Shown one piece after another: positions 1 through 9,399 of a stretch of 64,000 nt of DNA. The stretch is from Pseudomonas sp. PA15(2017) (GTDB taxonomy: Bacteria > Pseudomonadota > Gammaproteobacteria > Pseudomonadales > Pseudomonadaceae), in the NCBI RefSeq assembly GCF_001945395.1, contig NZ_MSXV01000052.1, forward strand, positions 186,001-250,000, given 5' to 3'. The notes beneath the pieces were generated by a model, which searched no databases, was not told where the DNA came from, and was given only the letters and a program-made list of their open reading frames with translations. Position 1 is the stretch's first letter; each line of letters starts with the position of its first letter. The position numbers and the translations under genes are program-made.

Positions 1-498
1 CAGTCGTGCGGCCAGTGCGTCCGAGTGGCTGCGCGGCAGGTAATCGGCTTGCCAGGGCGACAGCCACTGCAAGTGCTGCATCCCCCAGCGCAGGATGTTC
101 AGACTCTCTTCGTCCAGGGTGGCGCAACGTGCCAGCAGATAACGCTGCAGATCGGTTTCCAGCGACTGCTCGCGAGCCTGCTGCAGGGCGGCGTCCAGTG
201 ACGCGCTGGCCTGCAGCAATTGTTCGATGCGCGCATGCGGTGGCTCTTCGGTGGCGGCCACCACAGCAGGTTCGTCCTGCACTACCGACGCGGGCACCTG
301 CCATTGGTCGGTGCCGTCCTCCGGCGACCGATCCTGGGCGGCGGCACGGGCCAAGGCTTGCTCGTAGGCTTCGCGAAGGCGCTGGAAGGCGTCGGCGTCC
401 TCGTCAGGGCGGTGCTGTTTGAGCAACTGCGCATAGCGGCGCTTGATGCTGCGGGTATCGGCGTCGGCGTCCAGGCCAAGCAGCGTCCAGGGATTCAT
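1..498 (-). CDS. J-domain co-chaperone of HscC (partial, cut by window edge)
   Basis: The frame opens at an ATG at 498 and stays open to base 1, so about 166 codons are visible and the C-terminus lies outside. The first ~50 residues form a J-domain: helix II is rich in Lys/Arg (IKRRYAQLLKQ), followed by the loop HRPDEDADAF and then FQRLREAYEQA. J-domains stimulate Hsp70 ATPase through His-Pro-Asp; here the tripeptide is spread as His-Arg-Pro-Asp, a form I recall from short J-proteins paired with HscC (DjlC-like). The rest is helical and unassigned. The start lies 5 bases after the hscC stop on the same strand, so the two are almost certainly co-transcribed and act together in the cytoplasm. 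Confidence 0.8.
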   Translation of the reverse strand, partial: MNPWTLLGLDADADTRSIKRRYAQLLKQHRPDEDADAFQRLREAYEQALARAAAQDRSPEDGTDQWQVPASVVQDEPAVVAATEEPPHARIEQLLQASASLDAALQQAREQSLETDLQRYLLARCATLDEESLNILRWGMQHLQWLSPWQADYLPRSHSDALAARL

Positions 499-503
499 AC
501 TGA

Positions 504-2195
504 TCAGTACCCTTGTTCGATGGCATCCAGGCGCGCGGCCACTTCACCCCGGGCCTCGCGGATTTCCCGCTCGTCCTGGCGCTCCAGAATGCTGGCGAAG
601 TGCGCGGCCAGTTGCCCGACGTGCTCACGCAGGTCACCCAGGCACTCCTGATACAGCCGCTCCATACGCGCCATCAGGGCGCTGTTGACCTGCTGGTCAC
701 GCGGGTGGACCTTGAGCGCCTGCAGGGCGGCGAAGCGCTCGGCGATTTCCTCGGGGCTCAGCACACCAGGGTTGTTCTCGATCACCAGGCGATGGCTTTC
801 GCCGGTCAGCGGCGTGTCCACCTGGGCTTCGAGCAGGCCGTTGATGTCGTAGGTGAAGCGGATATCCAGCGAGACTTCGCCAGCAGGCCGCGCCGGCACG
901 GCCACGTCCAGCTCGCCGAGAAAGATGTTGTTGGCCACCAGCCGGCTTTCGCCCTGAAAGATGCGCACGCTGACCTGTTTCTGCCCGTCATGCAGGGTAT
1001 ACACGCTCTGCACCCTGCTGACCGGCACCACGCAGTTGCGTTCGATGATCGGCATGTAATGGCCGCTCTGCTGCTGGGTGCCCACCTGTTTGGTGATTTC
1101 CACGCCCAGGCTGTAGGGGCAGACGTCGGTGAGCACCACTTCTTCGAGCGTGGCATCGCGGGCCTTGAGCGCGGCCTGGATAGCGGCGCCCTGGGCGATC
1201 ACTTCGTCGGGGTTCAGGTGCATGGCCGGGAAGCGCCCGAACAGGCTGGCCACCAGCTTGCGCACCAGCGGCATGCGCGTGGTGCCGCCGACCAGCAGCA
1301 CTTCGTCGAGATCGGCGACCTTGATGCGCGCATCGCGCAGGGCCCGCTCGATGGGCGCGCGCAGGCGTTCGAGGAGCGGTTCGCAGACGCTCAGCAGCTT
1401 GTCCTGGCTCAGCGGCAGCGTCCATTCGCGACCCTCTTCGCGCAGTTGGAACGTTGCCTCGAGCTGTTGCCCAAGGGCATGACGCACGCGCTGGGCCTCG
1501 CGGCGCAGGCGCTGATGAATCGCCGGCTGCTGGTGATCGGGCAGGCCCTGGTTCCCCATGGCAGTGAGAAAGTGGGCGACCAGAACATCATCGAAGTCCT
1601 CGCCACCGAGGAAGTTGTCGCCGGCACTGGCGCGCACTTCCATGATGCCGTCGAACAACTCCAGCACCGACACGTCGAAGGTACCGCCGCCCAGGTCGAA
1701 GACCAGAAAGGTCGCCTCACCCTTTTGGTGCAGGCCGTAGGCCAGGGCCGCAGCGGTGGGTTCGTTGATCAGCTTCTCGACTTTCAGCCCGGCCAGCTCG
1801 CCAGCGATGCGCGTGGCCTTGCGCTGGGCGTCGCTGAAATACGCCGGCACGCTGATCACCGCTTCGCTGACTGGCTGCCCATAGGCGCGCTCGACGTCCT
1901 CCTTGAGGCTGCGCAGCACCAGCGCGGACAGCTCTTCCGGGCGGAACGAGCGCGTGCCCAGGCGGGTGTTCTGAGCGCTGCCCATGTGCCGTTTGAACAG
2001 GGCGGCGGTAAGGTGCGGATGGGTCTGCAGGCGCTCGCGGGCGATGTCGCCGACCACCAGCTGATCGTGGTCGTCGAGGCCGACCACACTGGGCGTCAGC
2101 AGGCGGCCCAGGGCGTTGGGCACCAGCCGCGCCGCCTCGCCGTCCCAGACCGATACCAGGCTGTTGGTGGTACCGAGGTCGATTCCGATGATCAT
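504..2195 (-). CDS. hscC: Hsp70-family chaperone HscC
   Basis: 563 residues, shorter than DnaK (~640), as expected for the HscC subfamily. The N-terminus MIIGIDLGTTNSLVSVWD is the Hsp70 phosphate-1 motif; DLGGGTFDVSVLE (phosphate 2) and VLLVGGTTRMPLVRKL (adenosine site) follow, then a beta-sandwich substrate domain and a short helical lid ending in AIEQGY. A longer in-frame start at 2300 exists, but the ATG at 2195 begins exactly at the conserved motif and has a GGGAGG ribosome site a few bases upstream, so I chose it. Known HscC is a specialised cytoplasmic Hsp70 with a dedicated J-protein, which is the next gene downstream here. Confidence 0.93.
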   Translation of the reverse strand: MIIGIDLGTTNSLVSVWDGEAARLVPNALGRLLTPSVVGLDDHDQLVVGDIARERLQTHPHLTAALFKRHMGSAQNTRLGTRSFRPEELSALVLRSLKEDVERAYGQPVSEAVISVPAYFSDAQRKATRIAGELAGLKVEKLINEPTAAALAYGLHQKGEATFLVFDLGGGTFDVSVLELFDGIMEVRASAGDNFLGGEDFDDVLVAHFLTAMGNQGLPDHQQPAIHQRLRREAQRVRHALGQQLEATFQLREEGREWTLPLSQDKLLSVCEPLLERLRAPIERALRDARIKVADLDEVLLVGGTTRMPLVRKLVASLFGRFPAMHLNPDEVIAQGAAIQAALKARDATLEEVVLTDVCPYSLGVEITKQVGTQQQSGHYMPIIERNCVVPVSRVQSVYTLHDGQKQVSVRIFQGESRLVANNIFLGELDVAVPARPAGEVSLDIRFTYDINGLLEAQVDTPLTGESHRLVIENNPGVLSPEEIAERFAALQALKVHPRDQQVNSALMARMERLYQECLGDLREHVGQLAAHFASILERQDEREIREARGEVAARLDAIEQGY

Positions 2196-2454
2196 GTGCG
2201 TTGCAGCCTCCCTGTGCGTGCCGGCCAGCGGCGCGTGATGCGCCGGGCGGGGCGATATTAGAGCGCTCTGACACGGCCGGGTAAAGGAGGTTTCCCGCAC
2301 GTTGCCAACTTGCCGACAGAGACGGCTGCCGAGGCCTGGGGCGGGCTGCTATGATGCCGCGCTTTCGTGGATCGGCAACGCGATATGGCACGTGAAGTGC
2401 TTTGCTTGCGCTCTGCATACTTCAAACGCGCGTTCGCTGCCATCGGAGCTCCGC

Positions 2455-3744
2455 ATGCTGGAAAGACTGTTCCAACTCAACGCACACAACACCAATGTGC
2501 GCACCGAAATACTCGCCGGGGTCACCACCTTCCTGACCATGGCCTACATCCTCTTCGTCAATCCGAGCATCCTCGGCGAAACGGGCATGGACAAGGGCGC
2601 GGTATTCGTCGCCACCTGCCTGGCTGCGGCCTTCGGTTCCGCGGTGATGGGCCTGATCGCCAACTACCCGATCGCCCTGGCGCCGGGCATGGGTCTCAAC
2701 GCCTTCTTCACCTACACCGTGGTGATGGGCATGGGCCACACCTGGCAGGTCGCGCTGGGTGCGGTGTTCCTGTCGGCGTGCCTGTTCTTTCTGCTGTCGA
2801 TCTTCAAGATCCGCGAATGGATCATCAACAGCATCCCGCTGGAGCTGCGCTCGGCGATCGCCGCCGGCATCGGCCTGTTCCTGGCGCTGATCGCCCTGCA
2901 GAACGCCGGCATCGTCGCCGCCAACCCGGCGACCATGGTCGGCCTCGGCGACCTGGGCTCGCCCGCCGCGTTGCTGGCGATCCTCGGTTTCTTCCTGATC
3001 ATCGGCCTGGAAGCGCTGCGCATTACCGGCGCGGTGCTGATCAGCATCCTGGTGGTCACCGGCCTGAGCATCCTGCTCGGGGTCAGCCAGTTCGGCGGCG
3101 TGGTGTCGATGCCGCCATCGCTGGCACCGACCTTCATGCAGCTGGATATCGCCGGCGCGCTGGACGTGGGCCTGGTCAGCGTGATCTTCGCGTTCCTGTT
3201 CGTCGACCTGTTCGACAACTCCGGCACCCTGATCGCCGTGGCCAAAAAGGCCGGCCTGATGCGCAAGGACGGCCACCTGCCGAAGATGGGCCGTGCGCTG
3301 ATCGCCGACAGCACCGCGGCCCTGGGCGGCTCGCTGCTGGGCACCAGCACCACCACCAGCTACATCGAGTCGGCGGCGGGCGTCAGCGCCGGCGGGCGCA
3401 CCGGCCTGACCGCCATCGTGGTCGCCGTATTGTTCCTGTTCGCGCTGTTCTTCGCACCGCTGGCCGGCAGCGTTCCAGCCTTCGCCACCGCCCCGGCACT
3501 GCTGTTCGTGGCCGTGCTGATGGCCTCGGGCATGGCCGAGATCGAGTGGAGCGACATCACCGTTGCCGCGCCGGTAGTGGTCACTGCCCTGGCCATGCCA
3601 CTGACCTACTCCATCGCCACCGGTATCGCCTTCGGCTTCATCACCTGGGTCGCCGCCAAGACCTTGGCCGGGCGGTTTCGCGAACTCAACGGCATGCTGG
3701 TCGCGCTGGCCGTCTTCTGCGTGATCAAGCTGGCGTTGTTCTGA
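2455..3744 (+). CDS. NCS2-family purine permease (AzgA/AdeP type)
   Basis: 429-residue polytopic membrane protein. It starts MLERLFQLNAHNTNVRTEIL, runs into TFLTMAYILFVNP and the GMGLNAFF segment typical of the AzgA branch, and has the substrate-site signature LFVDLFDNSGTLIAVA and SLLGTSTTTSYIESAAGV. Members are proton symporters for adenine, guanine or hypoxanthine in the inner membrane; which base this one prefers cannot be read here. The open frame extends upstream to 2302, but 2455 follows a GGAGCT ribosome site and fits the family start. It is divergent from hscC and stands alone. Confidence 0.92.
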   Translation: MLERLFQLNAHNTNVRTEILAGVTTFLTMAYILFVNPSILGETGMDKGAVFVATCLAAAFGSAVMGLIANYPIALAPGMGLNAFFTYTVVMGMGHTWQVALGAVFLSACLFFLLSIFKIREWIINSIPLELRSAIAAGIGLFLALIALQNAGIVAANPATMVGLGDLGSPAALLAILGFFLIIGLEALRITGAVLISILVVTGLSILLGVSQFGGVVSMPPSLAPTFMQLDIAGALDVGLVSVIFAFLFVDLFDNSGTLIAVAKKAGLMRKDGHLPKMGRALIADSTAALGGSLLGTSTTTSYIESAAGVSAGGRTGLTAIVVAVLFLFALFFAPLAGSVPAFATAPALLFVAVLMASGMAEIEWSDITVAAPVVVTALAMPLTYSIATGIAFGFITWVAAKTLAGRFRELNGMLVALAVFCVIKLALF

Positions 3745-3815
3745 ACGTTCGCTGGTGGGCTGAATCGGATCGCCGTCCGGCCCACCCATACGCGACGGCG
3801 TTTTAGACCGGTCAT

Positions 3816-3878
3816 TGTGGGAGCGGGCGGGGACGCCCAGGCCATGCGCGCGATTCGCGGGCATGGCCCGCTCCCACA
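3816..3878. repeat. REP-like palindrome
   Basis: An imperfect inverted repeat beginning TGTGGGAGCGGGC and ending GCCCGCTCCCACA, with an inner stem around CATGCGCGCGATTCGCGGGCATG. The same sequence type recurs at 58112-58179 and 62135-62202 in this window. It lies between two same-strand genes. Such GTGGGAGC palindromes are widespread in Pseudomonas intergenic DNA. Confidence 0.85.
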
Positions 3879-3890
3879 GGTCCTTTTGAT

Positions 3891-3937
3891 CGTTCCCACG
3901 CTCTGCGTGGGAACGCCGCCCCGGACGCTCAGCGTCC
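3891..3937. repeat. Double short hairpin (CGTTCCCACGC type)
   Basis: An 11-base perfect inverted repeat, CGTTCCCACGC / GCGTGGGAACG (3891-3901 and 3905-3915), followed by a second small hairpin, GGACGC...GCGTCC (3922-3937). This sits 85 bases before trmA, just after the first REP-like element. No T-run follows, so I do not call it a terminator. Confidence 0.7.
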
Positions 3938-4021
3938 CCCTCACCAATAATCGACGACACCGGCACGCTGGCAGCGGAATCGCTACAATGGCGCCCCGTT
4001 TTCCTGCCGCACGAGTGACCG

Positions 4022-5116
4022 ATGAGCCGTCCCGCATTCGACCCCGCCGCCTACGACGCCCAACTTGCCGAGAAGAAAGCCCGCCTGGTCGAACTGCTCG
4101 CGCCGTTCGCCGCGCCTGAGCCCGAGGTGTTCGAGTCGCCGCGCGAGTATTACCGCCTGCGTACCGAATTCCGCCTATGGCGCGAGGCCGGCAGCGAGCA
4201 CCGTCACTACGCGATGTTCGAGGCCGGCGACAAGCACAGCCCGATCTTCTTCGAAGACTTCCCCATCGCCAGCCTGCGCATCAACGAACTGATGCCGCGT
4301 CTCAAGGCCGCCTGGCAGGCCAGCCCGGCGCTGGGCTTCAAGCTGTTCCAGGTCGAGTTCCTGACTACCCTGACCGGCGATGCGCTGATCACCCTGTGCT
4401 ACCACCGCCCCCTCGATGACGCCTGGGAAGCCGCCGCCACTCAGCTCGCCGAAGAACTGCAGGTCAGCCTGGTCGGCCGCTCGAAGGGCAAGCGCATCGT
4501 GGTCGGTCGCCCATACGTGGAAGAAGAACTGCAGGTCGCCGGTCGCCGCTTCCGCTATCGCCAGCCGGAGGGCGCCTTCACCCAGCCCAATGGCGAGGTG
4601 TGCCAGAAGATGCTCGGTTGGGCCTTTGAGGTACTGGGCCAGCGCGATGACGACCTGCTGGAGCTGTATTGCGGTAACGGCAACTTCACCCTGCCGCTGG
4701 CCACTCGCGTGCGCAAGGTGCTGGCCACCGAGATCAGCAAGACCTCGGTCAATGCCGCCTTGGCCAACCTGGCCGACAACCAGATCGATAACGTCACCCT
4801 GGTGCGCCTGTCCGCCGAGGAGCTGACCGAAGCACTCAATGACGTACGCCCGTTCCGTCGCCTGGCCGATGTCGATCTGAAGAGTTACGACTTCGGCAGC
4901 GTCTTCGTCGACCCGCCCCGTGCCGGCATGGACCCGGATACCTGCGAGCTGACCCGCCGCTTCGAGCGCATCCTGTACATTTCCTGCAACCCGGAGACCC
5001 TGGCGCAGAACATCGCCCAGCTGCACGACAGCCACCGCATCGAGCGCTGTGCGCTGTTCGACCAGTTCCCCTATACCCATCACATGGAGTCGGGCGTGCT
5101 GCTGGTGCGCCGCTAG
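4022..5116 (+). CDS. trmA: tRNA (uracil-5-)-methyltransferase TrmA
   Basis: 364 residues, the usual TrmA length. It makes the T54 ribothymidine in the T-loop of tRNAs using S-adenosylmethionine. The SAM-binding motif is ELYCGNGNFTLPLA (about residues 215-228); the methyltransferase motif DPPRAGMD follows near 297; the catalytic nucleophile is the Cys in ISCNPETLAQN near 321; and the conserved glutamate is in HHMESGVLL close to the C-terminus. The N-terminus MSRPAFDPAAYDAQLAEK matches the family. It is monocistronic, preceded by REP-like hairpins. Confidence 0.97.
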   Translation: MSRPAFDPAAYDAQLAEKKARLVELLAPFAAPEPEVFESPREYYRLRTEFRLWREAGSEHRHYAMFEAGDKHSPIFFEDFPIASLRINELMPRLKAAWQASPALGFKLFQVEFLTTLTGDALITLCYHRPLDDAWEAAATQLAEELQVSLVGRSKGKRIVVGRPYVEEELQVAGRRFRYRQPEGAFTQPNGEVCQKMLGWAFEVLGQRDDDLLELYCGNGNFTLPLATRVRKVLATEISKTSVNAALANLADNQIDNVTLVRLSAEELTEALNDVRPFRRLADVDLKSYDFGSVFVDPPRAGMDPDTCELTRRFERILYISCNPETLAQNIAQLHDSHRIERCALFDQFPYTHHMESGVLLVRR

Positions 5117-5117
5117 G

Positions 5118-5265
5118 CTGTAGGAAAAGTACCTGCGCTCGGTGATGCTTCGTTAAAAATCGCGTCGGCCTGCTCATTTACCGCTCGTAAACTCGAATGC
5201 GAGCCCAGTCCGTGCCCCACCGATTTTTGCCTCGCCTGACCTTCGCTCGGCAACTTTTCGTACAG
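5118..5265 (-). repeat. Long hairpin intergenic repeat, copy A
   Basis: About 148 bases, bounded by the imperfect inverted ends CTGTAGGAAAAGT and ACTTTTCGTACAG. Read on the minus strand it shares with copies at 23134-23261 and 43502-43688 the blocks GAGCG.AGGTCAGGC.AGG, a CCG.CG core, TAAATGAGCA and GAAGCAT, and ends in GAGCGCAG. It fills the gap between convergent trmA and the M20 peptidase gene. No open frame of interest is present. Confidence 0.8.
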
Positions 5266-5314
5266 ACCCTACCGCTCAAGATACAGCGCAAGACAGGCTT
5301 GCGCTGCCGTCACG

Positions 5315-6550
5315 CTACTGCGCCGAGAGCTGGCGAATCAACGCCACGGTGAGGTAGAGCCGTGGCGCGATGCTCGACAGCTCGATGTACTCGTCGTCGG
5401 CATGCAGACCGGCGCCCACCACGCCCATGGTTTCCAGCACCGCCGGTTTGTCGCTGCCCGGTATGTAGGCGTAGCCGGCATCGGTGCCGAAGCGCATGGC
5501 GATCGGTTCGATGGTGCGATCGATCTTGGCATACAGCCCCTGGGCCTGCTCGGCCAGTCGCTCGGACGCGGCATTCTTCGCCAGCGGCGGGCGACCCTTC
5601 TCGAGACGCACCGTGACCTCGGTATCGTCGATCAGCTTTTTCTGCACCAGGCGCTGCGCGTCGGCCAGCACGCGGTCGCTTTCGCCAAGGTCCGAGTAGC
5701 GCATGTCGGCCTCGGCCGAGGCGCTCGAGGGAATGATGTTGCGCTTGTCGCCGGCCTTGACCATCGTCCAGTTGACCGTGGTGCCCTTGGCCGGATCGCC
5801 CAGGTCCTTGAGCTGCAGCATCTGGTGTGCCAGTTCCATGGCGGCGTTGCGCCCGGCCTCTGGCGCCGAGCCCGCGTGAGAGGACTTGCCCTCGACCTCG
5901 AGCATCACGCCGTTGATACCGTTGGTGGCGACGGTCAGCGCGTCCTTGTCTGGCGGCTCGTACGAGAACACGTAGTCATGCTGGCGGGCCAGTTCGGCGA
6001 TGATGGTCTTCGAGCCGGCGGAGCCGGTTTCCTCGTCCGGGTTGAACAGCACGGTCAGCGTACCGAAACCGTCGAACTTGTCGTCCTGCAACAGCTTCAG
6101 CGAGTGCAGGATCATCGCCACGCCACCCTTGGCATCCGCCACACCGGGGCCATAGGCGCGCTCGCCGTCGACCTTGAACGGCCGCTTGGCGGCAGTGCCC
6201 GGCAAGAACACGGTGTCGTAGTGAACCATCAGCAGGAAGGATTTGCTGCCGGTGCCTTTGAACGTACCGACGATATTGTCGCCCGCAGACGGGCTGGCCG
6301 GGCTGGTCTTGACCTCGGCGCCGAGCGCCTCGAGTCGCTCGACCAGCAGGGCACTGACGGTCTTCAGGCCCGGTTCCTGGCCGGTGCCGGTATCGACGTT
6401 GACCAGTTGCTCGACGGTAGCCAGGTACGGTTTCTGCTCGGCCTGGGCCTTGTTGAGCAGCGCCTCGGGTGCCAGGTCGGCAGCGACTGCGGACAGAGAC
6501 AGCAATGAGAGCGCGAGGGCGGCGGTGATCGGTGAGCGTCGAATGGGCAT
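5315..6550 (-). CDS. Periplasmic M20 peptidase, glutamate carboxypeptidase (CPG2) type
   Basis: 411 residues with a Sec signal peptide (MPIRRSPITAALALSLLSLS, cleavage likely after AVAA). The M20 metal site is visible: MVHYDTVF (His and Asp), GVADAKGG (bridging Asp) and NPDEETGS (catalytic Glu pair). KSSHAGSAPE and GTDAGYAY are also typical. It resembles carboxypeptidase G2, which removes C-terminal glutamate from folates and peptides; the exact substrate is inferred. The ATG at 6550 has AAAGGA upstream and opens the signal peptide, so the longer frame to 6706 was rejected. No operon partner; argA lies upstream on the same strand with a ~190-base gap. Confidence 0.88.
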   Translation of the reverse strand: MPIRRSPITAALALSLLSLSAVAADLAPEALLNKAQAEQKPYLATVEQLVNVDTGTGQEPGLKTVSALLVERLEALGAEVKTSPASPSAGDNIVGTFKGTGSKSFLLMVHYDTVFLPGTAAKRPFKVDGERAYGPGVADAKGGVAMILHSLKLLQDDKFDGFGTLTVLFNPDEETGSAGSKTIIAELARQHDYVFSYEPPDKDALTVATNGINGVMLEVEGKSSHAGSAPEAGRNAAMELAHQMLQLKDLGDPAKGTTVNWTMVKAGDKRNIIPSSASAEADMRYSDLGESDRVLADAQRLVQKKLIDDTEVTVRLEKGRPPLAKNAASERLAEQAQGLYAKIDRTIEPIAMRFGTDAGYAYIPGSDKPAVLETMGVVGAGLHADDEYIELSSIAPRLYLTVALIRQLSAQ

Positions 6551-6736
6551 GCGCAGTCCTTTATCGAGAGAGTGTCCTTGCAGCCTTGACCAAGATGGGC
6601 CGCCGCGCCACCCGATGGCATCGATCAAGGTCGCTGCGCCGCTCAACAGCCGACGGGTAGCCTGGTGTCGAGCGCAGCGACACCCCAGGACGGCTTCGTG
6701 CCCCAAGGCATCGTCTGACTCAACCCCGACGGAGGT

Positions 6737-8035
6737 TCAGAGGCTCTTTTCGAATATCTTCGAATTGCGCTGGAAGTTGTACAGCGAGGCACGGGCGGCG
6801 GGCAGGCGGTCGACGCTGCTGGGCTCGAAGCCGCGCTCGCGGAACCAGTGGGCGGTGCGGGTGGTGAGCACGAACAGGGTGTTGATGCCCTTGGCACGGG
6901 CGCGCTCCTCGATGCGTTCGAGCAGTTCGTCACCACGGCCGCCATGGCGATATTCCGGGTTGACCGCCAGGCACGCCAGCTCGCCGGAATTCGAGTCGGC
7001 AATCGGGTAGAGCGCCGCGCAGGCGATTATCGTGCCGTCGCGCTCGACGATGCTGAACTGGCCGATCTCGCGCTCCAGCACTTCCCGCGAACGGCGCACC
7101 AGGATGCCCTGTTCCTCCAAGGGCGTGATCAGGTCGATCAGCCCGCCGACGTCGTTGATATCGGCCTCGCGCAGCGATTCGAACTGCTCGGGGTCGACCA
7201 TGGTGCCGCCACCGTCGCGGGTGAACAGTTCGGTGAGCAGCGAGCCGTCGCCGGTGTAGCTGACGATATGGCTGCGCTTGACGCCGCCGCGACACGCCTG
7301 GGCGGCAGCGTCCAGCAGTTCGCCCTGGTAATCGCTGCCCAGACGCTGCACATGGGCCGGCACCTGCTGCGGGCGCAGCTCGCGGATCAGTTTGCCGTTT
7401 TCGTCGAACAGGCCCTGCTGGCTGCTGAACAGGATCAGCTTATCGGCGGCCAGGTCGGTGGCCGCGCGCATGGCCACATCCTCGCAGGCCAGGTTGAAAA
7501 TCTCGCCGGTGGGCGAATAACCGAGCGGCGAGAGCAGCACGATATTGCGCTCGTCGAGCTGACGGTTGATGCCCTTGCGGTCGATGCGCCGTACCTCGCC
7601 GGTGTGGTGATAGTCGACGCCATCGAGCACGCCGATCGGCCGCGCGGTGACGTAATTGCCACTGCTGACCCGCAGCCGCGAGCCCTGCATCGGCGAGGCG
7701 GCGATATCCATCGACAGCCGCGCCTCGATGGCGATGCGCAGTTGGCCGACAGCGTCGATCACGCACTCCAGGGTGGCGCTGTCGGTCACCCGCAGGCCGC
7801 GGTGGTAGACCGGCGTTTGTCCGCGACTTTCGAGGCGCGCCTCGATCTGCGGACGCGAGCCGTGCACCAGCACCAGGCGCACGCCGAGGCTGTGCAGCAG
7901 TACCAGGTCGTGGACGATATTGCCGAAATTCGGATGGGCCAAGCCCTCGCCCGGCAGCATGACCACGAAGGTACAGTCGCGGTGGGCATTGATGTAGGGC
8001 GAAGCGTGGCGGAGCCAGTTGACGTAGTCGTACAT
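6737..8035 (-). CDS. argA: N-acetylglutamate synthase
   Basis: 432 residues, the classical bacterial ArgA length. It catalyses acetyl-CoA plus L-glutamate to N-acetylglutamate, the first step of arginine synthesis, in the cytoplasm. The N-terminal amino-acid-kinase-like domain (about 1-285; VLVHGSRPQIEARL, NIVLLSPLGYSPTGE) binds arginine as feedback inhibitor in the family. The C-terminal GNAT domain (about 295-432) has IACAALYP, LACLAVNPEYRHGGRGDELL as the acetyl-CoA loop, and NTLFVLTTRTAHWFRERGF. It lies downstream of argE on the same strand with a 118-base gap. Confidence 0.97.
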   Translation of the reverse strand: MYDYVNWLRHASPYINAHRDCTFVVMLPGEGLAHPNFGNIVHDLVLLHSLGVRLVLVHGSRPQIEARLESRGQTPVYHRGLRVTDSATLECVIDAVGQLRIAIEARLSMDIAASPMQGSRLRVSSGNYVTARPIGVLDGVDYHHTGEVRRIDRKGINRQLDERNIVLLSPLGYSPTGEIFNLACEDVAMRAATDLAADKLILFSSQQGLFDENGKLIRELRPQQVPAHVQRLGSDYQGELLDAAAQACRGGVKRSHIVSYTGDGSLLTELFTRDGGGTMVDPEQFESLREADINDVGGLIDLITPLEEQGILVRRSREVLEREIGQFSIVERDGTIIACAALYPIADSNSGELACLAVNPEYRHGGRGDELLERIEERARAKGINTLFVLTTRTAHWFRERGFEPSSVDRLPAARASLYNFQRNSKIFEKSL

Positions 8036-8153
8036 GTGCAGCGAAACCCTTGGGAGAACGAAAGAAGCAACGATGGGTGCGAGACAGCTGGCCTCGCAGG
8101 CAGAGGCGGTGCGTTATCGTCGTCGCAATGGCATCAGCGGAATGCTCCTCATG

Positions 8154-9302
8154 TCAGCGTGGGCTCAGGCAATAATGCTCAATCAGCTGGCGCAGCAGCT
8201 GCACCGTGGGGATCAGGCGGTCGGTATCCAGGTACTCGCCCGGCTGGTGGGCACAGTCGATATCACCTGGGCCGAGCACCAGGGTTTCGCAACCCAGTTG
8301 CTGCAAATACGGCGCCTCGGTACCGAAGGCCACCGCCTGGGCGGTATGCCCGGTCAGCCGTTCGGCCAGGCGCACCAGCTCGGCATCGGCGGGCTGCTCG
8401 TAGGGCGGCACGGCGGGGAACAGCGGCGCGAAGTCGATACTCACTTCGTGGCGCTCGGCCAAAGGCTGCAGTTTCTGGCGAATCGCTGCACGCAGCGCTT
8501 CGGGCTGCATGCCCGGCAACGGGCGCAGGTCGAACTCCAGGGAGCATTGGCCACAGATGCGATTGGGGTTGTCGCCGCCATGGATGCAACCGAAGTTGAG
8601 GGTCGGCTGCGGCACGCTGAACTGCGGGTTGCGGTACTCCTGCTGCCACTGGCGGCGCAGTTGCATCAGCTCGCCCATCACCTCGTGCATGGCGTCCAGA
8701 GCGCTGCGGCCCAGGGCGGGATTGGAGGAGTGGCCGCTTTGCCCAAGGATGTCGATGCGTTCCATCATCACGCCCTTGTGCAGGCGAATCGGCTTGAGCC
8801 CGGTGGGCTCGCCGATCACCGCAGCGCGGCCCAACGGCCGCCCGGCTTCGGCCAGCGCCCGGGCGCCGGACATCGAGCTTTCCTCGTCGCAGGTGGCGAG
8901 GATGATCAGTGGTTGCTTGAACGGCTGGTCGAGCAGCGTCTGCAGCGCCTCGATGATCAGCGCGAAGAACCCCTTCATGTCGCATACGCCCAGGCCAACC
9001 CAGCGCTCGCCGGTGTCGGTGAGCTTGAGCGGGTCGCTCTGCCACAGGGCTTCGTCGAACGGCACGGTGTCGCTGTGCCCGGCCAGCACCAGGCCGCCGG
9101 GGCCGCTGCCGTAGGTGGCGATCAGGTTGAATTTGCCCGGCTCGACCTGCTGTTTTTCACAGGCGAAACCCAGCTCGCTCAGCCAGTTGGCCAGGAGGTC
9201 GATGACCGGCTGGTTGGATTGATCCAGAGCAGGCTGGGTACAACTGACCGATGGCACGGCGATCAGCGCCGCGAAGCGATCCTTGAGGGGGAGAAATGAC
9301 AT
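8154..9302 (-). CDS. argE: N-acetylornithine deacetylase
   Basis: 382 residues, M20 family. It hydrolyses N2-acetylornithine to ornithine and acetate in arginine synthesis. Metal ligands and catalytic residues are in LAGHSDTVPFD, GVCDMKGFFA, TCDEESSMSG (general-base Glu), GEPTGLKP and GPGDIDCAHQPGEYL (final His). The protein has no signal peptide, which separates it from the M20 carboxypeptidase nearby. It starts with ATG at 9302 and precedes argA, so two arginine genes are clustered. Ornithine acetyltransferase (ArgJ) could make it partly redundant in Pseudomonas, but that gene is not in the window. Confidence 0.96.
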   Translation of the reverse strand: MSFLPLKDRFAALIAVPSVSCTQPALDQSNQPVIDLLANWLSELGFACEKQQVEPGKFNLIATYGSGPGGLVLAGHSDTVPFDEALWQSDPLKLTDTGERWVGLGVCDMKGFFALIIEALQTLLDQPFKQPLIILATCDEESSMSGARALAEAGRPLGRAAVIGEPTGLKPIRLHKGVMMERIDILGQSGHSSNPALGRSALDAMHEVMGELMQLRRQWQQEYRNPQFSVPQPTLNFGCIHGGDNPNRICGQCSLEFDLRPLPGMQPEALRAAIRQKLQPLAERHEVSIDFAPLFPAVPPYEQPADAELVRLAERLTGHTAQAVAFGTEAPYLQQLGCETLVLGPGDIDCAHQPGEYLDTDRLIPTVQLLRQLIEHYCLSPR

Positions 9303-9399
9303 GGCGGCTCTCTCGGGTCGGTCGCCTCATCATAGAGTGAAGCGTTGCCCGCGAGAACCGCCAATGGAGAATCGCTGTTTTTCAGGGCCGACAATCGGG

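Noticed and set aside
513..2261. A 582-codon open frame antisense to hscC
   Set aside because: GC-rich Pseudomonas genes leave long antisense frames. This one has no ribosome site or family motif, while hscC on the other strand is unmistakable. The same applies to long antisense frames over the permease (2422-3966), the orphan ATPase (14922-16766), cvrA (51233-52816) and mscK (53052-55136).
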